From assembly GCA_044227095.1 (NCBI GenBank), contig JBGAFV010000001.1, positions 1,674,001 to 1,738,000 on the forward strand: DNA of 64,000 nt, read 5' to 3'. How positions within the stretch are numbered: position 1 is the stretch's first letter; every line of letters starts with the position of its first letter. Below are positions 1 to 6,575 of the stretch, piece by piece. This DNA is from JACMLD01 sp044227095 (lineage in GTDB: Bacteria; Bacteroidota; Bacteroidia; Chitinophagales; Chitinophagaceae). Position numbers and translations under genes: made by a program. A model generated the notes under the pieces. The model worked only from the letters and a program-made list of their open reading frames with translations. It was not told the DNA's origin and ran no database searches.

Positions 1-602
1 AACTCACCCTGCTTTGTACTCACCGGCAAATTCATAAATTCAAAACGCCTTAATATCTGGTAAGGATTATCGCCCACCTGCCTTCTTAGCAAAAGCATAC
101 TGTCTGCAATAAAGCGACCGGTAAAATGTTTCTGGCTGTATTCCAACCAGCCTTTTTCATATTGCCAGGGCAGCAGTTTACGTGCTACAGTAAGGTGCGG
201 CTCGTCTATAAAATGTGGTTTGTTGTCTTTGTTCAGTTTCATTAACTGTTGAAAAGGGCGCATTTCTTTTACCAGGTTGCGTATAGGATCTTTGGTAGTT
301 ACATTTATAAAAATGGTGTGCGATGGAAAGCTGCCAAAATCTTTTAGTTCTACTTTAAAAGGATGATAGCCCATACCCACCGTTTTTAAGCGGTTAATAA
401 TGCGTTCTTCCATCATTGCGTACTGTAGAAAATTAACCAGTGTAATATGCGGCTTCCCCCAGCGGGCATTAGGTGCTTTATACGTTTCGTAAAAATCTTC
501 TTTTACTTCTTTTATTTTATTGCGCAATTCCTCATGCGGGTTTAGTACAAGCAGGTATTCATTTATTTTATAGCCGGGCAACGTAAGCGCTGATGGTTTC
601 AT
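1..602 (-). CDS. 2'-5' RNA ligase family protein (partial, runs off left edge)
   Basis: Read directly from the minus strand from an ATG at 602; about 200 codons stay open to the window edge, so the C-terminus is missing. Two H-x-T motifs are visible, PHITLV around residue 53 and PHLTVAR around residue 142, the paired catalytic histidines of the 2H phosphoesterase (2'-5' RNA ligase/cyclic phosphodiesterase) superfamily. These proteins are cytoplasmic and hydrolyse 2',5' or cyclic phosphate bonds; the substrate here is unknown. It is divergent from the UmuD-like gene across a 144-bp spacer with a palindromic operator candidate, so it may belong to the same damage-response set. Family call is firm, role is inferred. 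Confidence 0.85.
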   Translation of the reverse strand, partial: MKPSALTLPGYKINEYLLVLNPHEELRNKIKEVKEDFYETYKAPNARWGKPHITLVNFLQYAMMEERIINRLKTVGMGYHPFKVELKDFGSFPSHTIFINVTTKDPIRNLVKEMRPFQQLMKLNKDNKPHFIDEPHLTVARKLLPWQYEKGWLEYSQKHFTGRFIADSMLLLRRQVGDNPYQILRRFEFMNLPVSTKQGE

Positions 603-645
603 AACTGTATTTTTTTATTTCATTAAAAATTGTCATTGATTAAAT

Positions 646-676
646 ATTTAGTATAAATTTACTAAATAATTTAGTA
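646..676. promoter_or_regulatory. LexA-like operator candidate with three half-sites
   Basis: The perfect inverted repeat ATTTAGTA (646-653) / TACTAAAT (660-667) has a 6-bp spacer, and a third ATTTAGTA follows one base later (669-676). It lies in the divergent spacer between the 2'-5' RNA ligase gene and the umuDC-like genes. The TTAG...TACTAA form resembles LexA boxes described in Xanthomonas. Its position before an error-prone polymerase locus suggests an SOS-type repressor site; this is inference. Confidence 0.55.
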
Positions 677-746
677 TTTCAAAAAATAATTTTTCACCTT
701 CTTTTTGGCATCATTAGCGACGCCTGAATGAAATAAAAACTATACT

Positions 747-1181
747 ATGGATGGAGAAATGTTTTACGGGGCCGCTTATAAAGGCTCTAAACAATACGGA
801 CAGCAAAATATAAGAACTGCCGATGCAACAGGCTTTGGTGCCGCTGCCGACGATTATGCAGAACGCGGCATTGATTTAAATGAACAACTGGTGCGCAACA
901 AACCCGCTACATTTTTTATGCGTGTACGCGGTGATGCCATGATTGGCGCCGGCATACACGATGGCGATATTGTAATTGTAGACAGATCATTAAAAGTTGC
1001 AAGCGGCAAAGTGGTAATTGCTATTTTAAATGGAGAAATGCTAATCCGAAGACTGGAAAAAACATTCAACAAAATTCGGTTGCTGCCAGAAACCAATAAA
1101 CTATCGCCAATAGAGGTGGATACATCCAGTACTGAGTTTGCTATTTGGGGAATAGTAACTTATGTCATTCATACTGTATAA
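747..1181 (+). CDS. umuD: UmuD-like protein lacking the Ser-Lys protease dyad
   Basis: The 144-residue protein aligns by eye with UmuD over its whole length: a TGF at 28-30 where the self-cleavage site lies, ADDYAERGIDLNE, then the peptidase S24 core with GAGIHDGDIVIVDRS. UmuD is normally cut by RecA-stimulated autoproteolysis to UmuD', the partner of UmuC in DNA polymerase V. Here the nucleophile position reads G-D-A-M (Ala64 instead of Ser) and the general-base position reads I-R-R-L (Arg101 instead of Lys). Both changes are in clean codons in an intact frame, so a sequencing error is unlikely. The UmuC gene follows after 223 bp. Probably a non-cleavable UmuD form; whether it still binds UmuC is unknown. 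Confidence 0.9.
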   Translation: MDGEMFYGAAYKGSKQYGQQNIRTADATGFGAAADDYAERGIDLNEQLVRNKPATFFMRVRGDAMIGAGIHDGDIVIVDRSLKVASGKVVIAILNGEMLIRRLEKTFNKIRLLPETNKLSPIEVDTSSTEFAIWGIVTYVIHTV

Positions 1182-1209
1182 AGAAGCGAGCAATATTTTT
1201 TTAGCCAAA

Positions 1210-1345
1210 CAGTTGCGCACTATTCAGCATTGTTGCGTCGCACACTTGTACAGTATATCAGCAGGCGAGTTTTTTTGAACCACAGCGACACAGAAAACAC
1301 AGAGAAGCACGGAGCTTTGATCAACGCATTGTATCATATAAGCAA
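1210..1345. repeat. Dispersed intergenic repeat sequence between umuD and umuC
   Basis: The spacer holds GTTGCGTCGCAC (1232-1243), whose core TTGCGTCGCA recurs at 26466 and 33437, and an ACCACAGCGACACAGAAAAC-type string at 1280 onward that belongs to the low-complexity 'CACAGAGACACAG' class common in environmental bacterial intergenes. No gene is apparent. Confidence 0.5.
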
Positions 1346-1404
1346 ATGCTATGTGCTTATATTTTTCTATGATTCTATGTGGTAAATAATTTTTGTACAG
1401 ATTT

Positions 1405-2688
1405 ATGAAAGCCATTATTGATTGCAATAGTTTTTATTGTTCTGCAGAACGGGTGTTCCGCCCCGATTTGTTGAGTAAACCTGTTGTTGTACTAAGCAAT
1501 AATGATGGTTGTATAATTTCCCGCAGCGATGAAGCAAAAGCTTTTGGCGTAGGCATGGCCGGTCCTTATTTTATGGCAAAGCCATTAATAGATAAACATG
1601 GTATTGAAGCTTTTTCTTCCAATTATAATTTATATGGCGATATGAGCATGCGGGTAATGGATACTTTGCGTGCACTTTCTCCTTCGCCATCACTGGTAGA
1701 AGTATATTCTGTTGATGAAGCTTTTATGGATCTCAGCCATATTAGTGCAAAAGATCTTCCTGAGTTTAGCAAGCATATAAAAGAAACAGTAGAGCAATGG
1801 ACAGGTATTTCTGTTTCGGTTGGTGTGGCGCCTACAAAAACGCTGGCTAAGCTGGCCAATAATCTTGCTAAAAAAAATAAAAAAGAAAGCAATTGCGTGT
1901 ACGTTATTGCTACTGAAGAAGAGCAGCGCATTGCATTGCAGCAAACCCGTGTTGGCAATATATGGGGTGTGGGTGGTGCATATGCAAACAAGTTGCTGAA
2001 CCTTGGCATCATCAGCGCCTGGGAGCTACGCAATATGAGCGAAGAATGGGCACATAAACATTTAGGTGGCGTGGTAGGCGTACGCCTTATAAAAGAATTG
2101 CGGGGAGAGCCGTGTATAGAAATGAAAGATCCGCTGGAAACAAAAAAGATGATTGCTACTACGCGGATGTTTGGCGATCCTGTAAGTGATATAACTTCTA
2201 TAAAAGAAGCAGTGGCTACTTATACTTCACGGGCGGCAGAAAAATTGCGCAGACAGTATAGTGCTGCTACTATGGTGAGTGTGTTTATTGTGGCAAAAGA
2301 ACAAAACCATAATATAGATTTCAGGCATGGGCCAAATATTGGCACTTATACTACATTGCCTGCTGCCACTTCTATTACCAATGAATTGATAAAGCCAGCC
2401 GTAAAGCTAATAGATCGGTTATACGAGCCCGGTACCTGGTATAAAAAAGCCGGTGTTATGCTTAGCGGACTTGTGCCCGATGCTTCTGTACAGGCCAATA
2501 TGTTTTTACCTGATGTGAAAAATAGCGGCCGAAAGCTAATGGGCATGATAGACAATGTAAACTTTAGCATGCGTGATGATGTATTGAAGTTTGCAGCTTC
2601 TGGTACCACCCGCGACTGGAAAATGCGCCAGGAACTGCGCAGTCCACGCTATACCACACGTTGGGATGAATTGTATGAAGTGAAATAA
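1405..2688 (+). CDS. umuC: Y-family DNA polymerase, UmuC-like
   Basis: Error-prone translesion polymerase, the catalytic subunit of a Pol V-like complex. The ATG at 1405 is chosen because family members begin M-x-x-x-x-D-C-N-x-F-Y, and MKAIIDCNSFY fits exactly; an in-frame TTG 12 bases upstream is ignored. The metal-binding carboxylates are visible in IIDCNSFY (Asp6) and in YSVDEAFMDLS near residue 105, followed by the thumb helix-hairpin-helix region (IWGVGGAYANKLLNLGI) and the little-finger domain with the IATTRMFG segment. Length of 427 residues is usual for bacterial UmuC. It lies downstream of the UmuD-like gene with a repeat-bearing 223-bp spacer, so it may have its own promoter as well. 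Confidence 0.95.
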   Translation: MKAIIDCNSFYCSAERVFRPDLLSKPVVVLSNNDGCIISRSDEAKAFGVGMAGPYFMAKPLIDKHGIEAFSSNYNLYGDMSMRVMDTLRALSPSPSLVEVYSVDEAFMDLSHISAKDLPEFSKHIKETVEQWTGISVSVGVAPTKTLAKLANNLAKKNKKESNCVYVIATEEEQRIALQQTRVGNIWGVGGAYANKLLNLGIISAWELRNMSEEWAHKHLGGVVGVRLIKELRGEPCIEMKDPLETKKMIATTRMFGDPVSDITSIKEAVATYTSRAAEKLRRQYSAATMVSVFIVAKEQNHNIDFRHGPNIGTYTTLPAATSITNELIKPAVKLIDRLYEPGTWYKKAGVMLSGLVPDASVQANMFLPDVKNSGRKLMGMIDNVNFSMRDDVLKFAASGTTRDWKMRQELRSPRYTTRWDELYEVK

Positions 2689-2750
2689 TTTTTAGAAGAC
2701 ATGGAACGCAGATTTTTATGATTGTTATGATTGACGCGGATTGCATTTAT

Positions 2751-3130
2751 AATCTGCGCATTTGCGGCTAATTTTTATAGTTTCACGCAAAGGACGCAAC
2801 AAAGCAGCGAACGCAAAGAAAAACTCCTTAAACTCTGTGAAAAAACTCACACAACTCTGTGGTAAATTAAATTGTCGCGCAGGGCTAGCAGAGTAAAAGA
2901 GGTAATCTGCGCATTTGCGGCTAATTTTTATAGTTTCACGCAAAGGACGCAACAAAGCAGCGAACGCAAAGAAAAACTCCTTAAGCTCTGTAAAAAAACT
3001 CATACGACTCTATGGTAAATTAAATTGTCGCGTAGATCTAGCAGAGTAAAAAAGGTAATCTGCGCATCTGCGGCTAAGATCATTTTCCGCAAAAAAATCA
3101 TAGCTAATCAGCTTAATCCTAAGAATCTGT
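2751..3130. repeat. 153-bp tandem repeat, two copies plus a partial third
   Basis: The string AATCTGCGCATTTGCGGCTA starts at 2751 and 2904, and a variant starts at 3057, giving an exact 153-bp period twice. Each unit contains TTCACGCAAAGGACGCAACA and an AACTCTGTG... segment. Because 153 is divisible by three, a repetitive minus-strand reading frame stays open here, but it has no protein features. The third copy runs into sequence of the 'CATAGCTAATCAGCTTAATC' family found again at 4.5-4.8 kb. This fills most of the umuC to amidohydrolase gap. Confidence 0.85.
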
Positions 3131-3192
3131 GTTCCATTATTAACCTGCAGTTATTAAAACGTATATTTATATACTACCAAAAAACAACGGAC

Positions 3193-4485
3193 ATGAGAAA
3201 GATTTTCCTCTTTTCAGCATTTCTCCTATTTGCAATTGTAACATTAGCACAAAAAACAATTGCTATTAAATGCGGAAAGTTGCTGGATACACGTAGCGGA
3301 CAAACACTCAGTAACCAGGTGATTGTTGTAAAAGTAAACATTATTGAAAGCATTACACCTGCTGCAAACTTTACACAAAAAACAGACAGTGTTATTGATC
3401 TTTCTGCTTATTACGTATTGCCTGGTTTAATAGATTGTCACACGCATGTATTGTTGCAGGGAGATATTACCAGTGAAGATTATGACGTGCAATTACTAAA
3501 AGAATCTATTCCTTACCGTACACTGCGGGCATCTCGCAGTGCAAAGATTGCATTGGAAAATGGTTTTACCAGTATCCGCGATTTAGAAACAGAAGGAGCA
3601 TTATATGCAGATGTAGATGTAAAAAGAGCAATCAACAATCATGTTATACCTGGTCCGCGTATGCAAGTGGCTACACGTTCAATCAATTCGTATGGGCATT
3701 ACCCCATTCTTCCTAAAGAAACCAATTGGGAATTGGATTGGCCAAAAGGTGTACAGGAAATTAATGGTGCAGATGAAGCAAGAAAAGCAGTACGTGAACA
3801 ATTGGCGCATGGCGCCGACTGGATAAAAATTTATGCAGACCGCGGTTATTATCGTTTGCCTGATGGTAGTTACAGAAGCCGCCCAAATTTTACTGCTGAA
3901 GAAATTAATGCTATTGGCGATGAAACCATTCGTTCCGGAAAAAAGATGGCAGCACATGCTGTTACAAGAGACGGTATCATTGCTTCTATTAATGCTGGTG
4001 TTAGTACTATTGAGCATGGCTTTGGTATGGATGATGAATGCATGCAACTAATGGTTAAGAGAAATATTTTCTGGTGCCCTACCATTTATGTTTGCGATTA
4101 TGTAGCAGAGGGGAGGGCCAAAGCAGGATCGCCTATCAATAAATACTTTATGGAGAGTATGCCAGCTTTGTTTAAAAAAGCAATGAATGCAGGGATAAAA
4201 ATTGCCTACGGCACAGATATCGGCGGCTATAGTTGGGATGAGCCACAGGCAAAAGATTTTGAATACATGGTAAAATATGGAATGACGAACATACAGGCTA
4301 TTCAAACAGCTACAACAGTTGCTGCACAATTGTTTGATATGGAAGGAAAGATTGGCGAAATAAAAACCGGTGCTTTTGCAGACATTATTGCAGTAAAACA
4401 AGATCCATTAAAAGATATAAAAGCATTACAGCACGTACAATGGGTAATGAAAGATGGAGTAGTATATAAAGTTGCGGGGTATTAA
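3193..4485 (+). CDS. Secreted amidohydrolase (imidazolonepropionase/Xaa-Pro dipeptidase-like)
   Basis: A metal-dependent hydrolase of the amidohydrolase superfamily, 430 residues, exported by an N-terminal signal peptide (MRKIFLFSAFLLFAIVTLAQ). The ATG at 3193 is chosen because the frame upstream runs into tandem repeats. Visible metal-site motifs in order are DCHTH after LPGLI (about 80), a candidate carboxylated lysine in DWIKIYADRG (about 205), AAHA (about 255), IEHG (about 277) and YGTDIGG (about 345), followed by the C-terminal beta-sandwich segment G-x-I-x-x-G-x-x-A-D-I-I-A-V. Relatives hydrolyse dipeptides or cyclic amides in the periplasm; the substrate cannot be told from sequence. 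It appears monocistronic between repeat blocks. Confidence 0.88.
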   Translation: MRKIFLFSAFLLFAIVTLAQKTIAIKCGKLLDTRSGQTLSNQVIVVKVNIIESITPAANFTQKTDSVIDLSAYYVLPGLIDCHTHVLLQGDITSEDYDVQLLKESIPYRTLRASRSAKIALENGFTSIRDLETEGALYADVDVKRAINNHVIPGPRMQVATRSINSYGHYPILPKETNWELDWPKGVQEINGADEARKAVREQLAHGADWIKIYADRGYYRLPDGSYRSRPNFTAEEINAIGDETIRSGKKMAAHAVTRDGIIASINAGVSTIEHGFGMDDECMQLMVKRNIFWCPTIYVCDYVAEGRAKAGSPINKYFMESMPALFKKAMNAGIKIAYGTDIGGYSWDEPQAKDFEYMVKYGMTNIQAIQTATTVAAQLFDMEGKIGEIKTGAFADIIAVKQDPLKDIKALQHVQWVMKDGVVYKVAGY

Positions 4486-4520
4486 TAGCATTGCATCAAA
4501 AATTCCCCTGCATTATTAAT

Positions 4521-4870
4521 CTGCGCATCTACGGCTAAGATTATTTTCTGCCAAAAAATCATACCTATCTGCTCAATCATAAATCAGCGTTCTATTCCTG
4601 TCTGCGCATCTGCGGCTAAGATTATTTTCTACAAAAAATCATAGCTAATCAGCTTAATCATAAAAATCTGCGTTCTATTCCTATCCGCACATCTGCGGCT
4701 AAGATTATTTTCTGCAAAAAAATCATAGCTATCTGCTCAATCATAAAAATCTGCGTTCTATTCCTATCTGCGCATCTGCGGCTAAGAATTTCCCCGCGGA
4801 TTTATACGGGCTTAAAATGCAGATGAATTGCAAAAGACAATCATAGCTTATCTTAATAATCATGACAATC
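4521..4870. repeat. About 83-bp tandem repeat, three full copies plus remnants
   Basis: CTGCGCATCT or a close variant recurs at 4521, 4602, 4685 and 4768 (spacing 81, 83, 83). Units carry CGGCTAAGATTATTTTCT, then AATCATAGCT..., then ATCATAAAAATCTGCGTTCT. The same words occur in reverse complement at 12.6-13.0 kb, so this is one family in both orientations. Decayed pieces continue to about 4870. The gap between the amidohydrolase and the ECF sigma gene holds no gene. Confidence 0.85.
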
Positions 4871-4971
4871 TGTGTTCTATCTCACTATTCACCGGTCGCC
4901 ACAGGCATTCTGCCGGAAAAAATCAGCCTCCTTAAAATATAATACCTTGCCACCCGTCTACCTCCTTATAC

Positions 4972-5550
4972 ATGGAGGAGTTACTGACGATACCGGCACA
5001 AATGACAACAGAGCAGAAAAGCAATATCACACGTGTAATTAACGACTACAGCAGGCGCCTGCTGGGTTTTATACGCAAGCGGGTGACCAATGAGGCTGAT
5101 GCTGAAGATATTCTGCAGGATGTTTTCTACCAGTTTATTGGTAATACCCAGCCGATTGAGCAGTTAACTGCCTGGTTGTTTACAGTAGCCCGCAATAAAA
5201 TTACCGACAAACAACGCAAAAAGAAACCCGAAGCCATTGAAGACTTGTATGCTTCCACAGAAGAAGAAATAGCTTTCGACTGGACGGAAATATTCTTTGA
5301 TGATACAGGCAATCCTGAAACAGCTTACCTGCGGAATTTATTTTGGGAAGCCCTTGATAATGCATTGAACGAATTACCACAGGAGCAAAGGGAAGTGTTT
5401 GTAATGAATGAAATTGAAGGTATCCCTTTTAAGGAAATTGCCGAAAAAACAGGACAGTCAGTAAATACATTATTGTCGAGAAAAAGATACGCAGTATTGC
5501 ACCTCCGCGACAGGCTTAGTGTATTAAAAGATGAATTACTAAATTATTAA
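4972..5550 (+). CDS. ECF-type RNA polymerase sigma factor
   Basis: A 192-residue sigma-70 family protein of the extracytoplasmic function type that directs RNA polymerase to a small regulon. Region 2 is visible at about residues 25-85 (ADAEDILQDVFYQFI, then AWLFTVARNKITDKQRKK), and region 4 at about 125-180 (LPQEQREVFVMNEIEG, FKEIAEKTGQSVNTLLSRKR). An acidic linker joins them. A second ATG at codon 11 is a possible start. The next gene follows after 10 bp and encodes a small membrane protein, presumably its co-expressed partner; no classic FecR-type anti-sigma factor is adjacent. Confidence 0.93.
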   Translation: MEELLTIPAQMTTEQKSNITRVINDYSRRLLGFIRKRVTNEADAEDILQDVFYQFIGNTQPIEQLTAWLFTVARNKITDKQRKKKPEAIEDLYASTEEEIAFDWTEIFFDDTGNPETAYLRNLFWEALDNALNELPQEQREVFVMNEIEGIPFKEIAEKTGQSVNTLLSRKRYAVLHLRDRLSVLKDELLNY

Positions 5551-5560
5551 AATAAAAAAA

Positions 5561-5935
5561 ATGAGAAAGCAGTTTTTTGTGAAGAAGGCAATTGCCATAC
5601 TTGTATTTGTATCTGCCTTTATTGTGGGATTGAGTTTTGCAGTAATGGCATTATGGAACAATATACTGGTTCAGGTGTTACACGTAAGTACAATTAGTTT
5701 CTGGCAGGCACTTGGCATTTTTGGCCTTGCTAAAATATTATTCGGAGGTTTTCCTGGTCCGCGTGGAAGATGGGGTGGTGGCCACGGAAGGTGGAAACAA
5801 ATGGGTGAAGGAATGAAAGAAAAATGGATGAACATGACACCGGAAGAAAGAGAAAAGTTTAAACACGAGTGGAAAGCCCGCTGTGGCGGATGGAAAAGAC
5901 CATCTGCGAGTGAAACAAACAAGACCTCTGAGTAA
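5561..5935 (+). CDS. Small two-helix membrane protein, ECF partner
   Basis: A 124-residue protein with two predicted membrane helices (about 10-32 and 40-62), then a Gly/Arg/Trp-rich segment and a charged helical tail with MTPEEREKFKHEWKARCG. The tail looks like the Spy/CpxP-type 'MTPEEREKF' helix but no function can be assigned. It sits 10 bp behind the ECF sigma gene and is followed at once by an intrinsic terminator, so the two genes form a short operon; a regulatory or sensing role for the sigma factor is inference from context. Confidence 0.75.
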   Translation: MRKQFFVKKAIAILVFVSAFIVGLSFAVMALWNNILVQVLHVSTISFWQALGIFGLAKILFGGFPGPRGRWGGGHGRWKQMGEGMKEKWMNMTPEEREKFKHEWKARCGGWKRPSASETNKTSE

Positions 5936-5945
5936 ATTATCTGAA

Positions 5946-5976
5946 GTTGCTGCAAATAATTGCAGCAACTTTTTTA
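5946..5976 (+). terminator. Intrinsic terminator after the ECF operon
   Basis: Perfect 10-bp stem GTTGCTGCAA (5946-5955) / TTGCAGCAAC (5960-5969), ATAA loop, then a run of T. Confidence 0.9.
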
Positions 5977-6081
5977 TTTCACGCTAATGTATACGTATAG
6001 CCAAAAGATTCATTTAGTTCTTTGTCCTGCCAGCTGAAAACGTTAGACATTACCCGACTTTTTACCAATCAAAACCTTTAT

Positions 6082-6297
6082 ATGGAAATTCTCGTTTTTA
6101 AAACAGACGCACGAAACAAAAAACGTGTAAACGCTTTATCTAAGCATCTTGCAAACATACAGGGCATTATTAAGTGGAATGTAGATCTAAAAGATATTGA
6201 TAATGTGCTGCGCATTGAAAGCGCAAGCCTTGCACCTGCCTTTATAGAAGAAAGTTTACAACACGCAGGATATTATTGTAAAGAATTGCAGGGATAA
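6082..6297 (+). CDS. Small HMA-fold-like protein without CxxC
   Basis: A 71-residue protein starting MEILVFKTDA. The pattern of beta-alpha-beta-beta-alpha-beta lengths (ILVFKTDA, helix with VNALSKHL, IIKWNVDL, VLRIES, second helix, YYCKEL) resembles the heavy-metal-associated/ferredoxin-like fold, but the metal-binding CxxC loop is absent, so it is unlikely to carry copper in the usual way. The ATG at 6082 is preferred; the 20 codons upstream have no family-like sequence. It stands alone between a terminator and a repeat-rich gap. Confidence 0.65.
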   Translation: MEILVFKTDARNKKRVNALSKHLANIQGIIKWNVDLKDIDNVLRIESASLAPAFIEESLQHAGYYCKELQG

Positions 6298-6359
6298 AGT
6301 ATTTAAAAATTGGTTAGGTTTTTTAACTGAATTCTTTTTGAGGTGCAAGCATTTGTTCT

Positions 6360-6555
6360 TTGTACATCATTGTTGCCCGTCCGAATGCCAGCCCGAAAGA
6401 TTCATTCTGGCGGGGCTTAGCCGGGCGGACGTCGCACTCCTATAGTGCGAATCTTCACTGAGCCGTATTCGTCATGCAAAGGAGCAGCTCAAATAAGAAA
6501 ACTCCTTTTACTCTGTGATAAAAAATAATCTGCGAATCTGCGGCTAAAAAGTTGA
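6360..6555. repeat. Dispersed repeat remnants including a perfect hairpin
   Basis: TCGCACT (6432-6438) pairs perfectly with AGTGCGA (6444-6450) around a 5-nt loop. It is preceded by GC-rich sequence CCCGTCCGAATGCCAGCCCG and followed by AATCTGCGAATCTGCGGCTA (6531-6550), a copy of the word found in the tandem blocks at 2.75 and 4.5 kb. The gap between the HMA-like gene and the GH63 gene holds no other feature. Confidence 0.6.
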
Positions 6556-6575
6556 CATTGGTATTTACGAGTCAA

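Noticed and set aside
2725..3003. Minus-strand frame encoding a 92-residue repetitive protein
   Set aside because: It is produced by the 153-bp tandem repeat, whose length is a multiple of three; composition and lack of any protein motif argue against a gene.
3025..3192. Upstream extension of the amidohydrolase
   Set aside because: The 56 extra codons lie in repeat DNA, and a complete signal peptide starts at ATG 3193.
4521..4790. Possible CRISPR array
   Set aside because: Units are directly adjacent 81-83 bp tandem copies with no unique spacers, and no cas genes are present.
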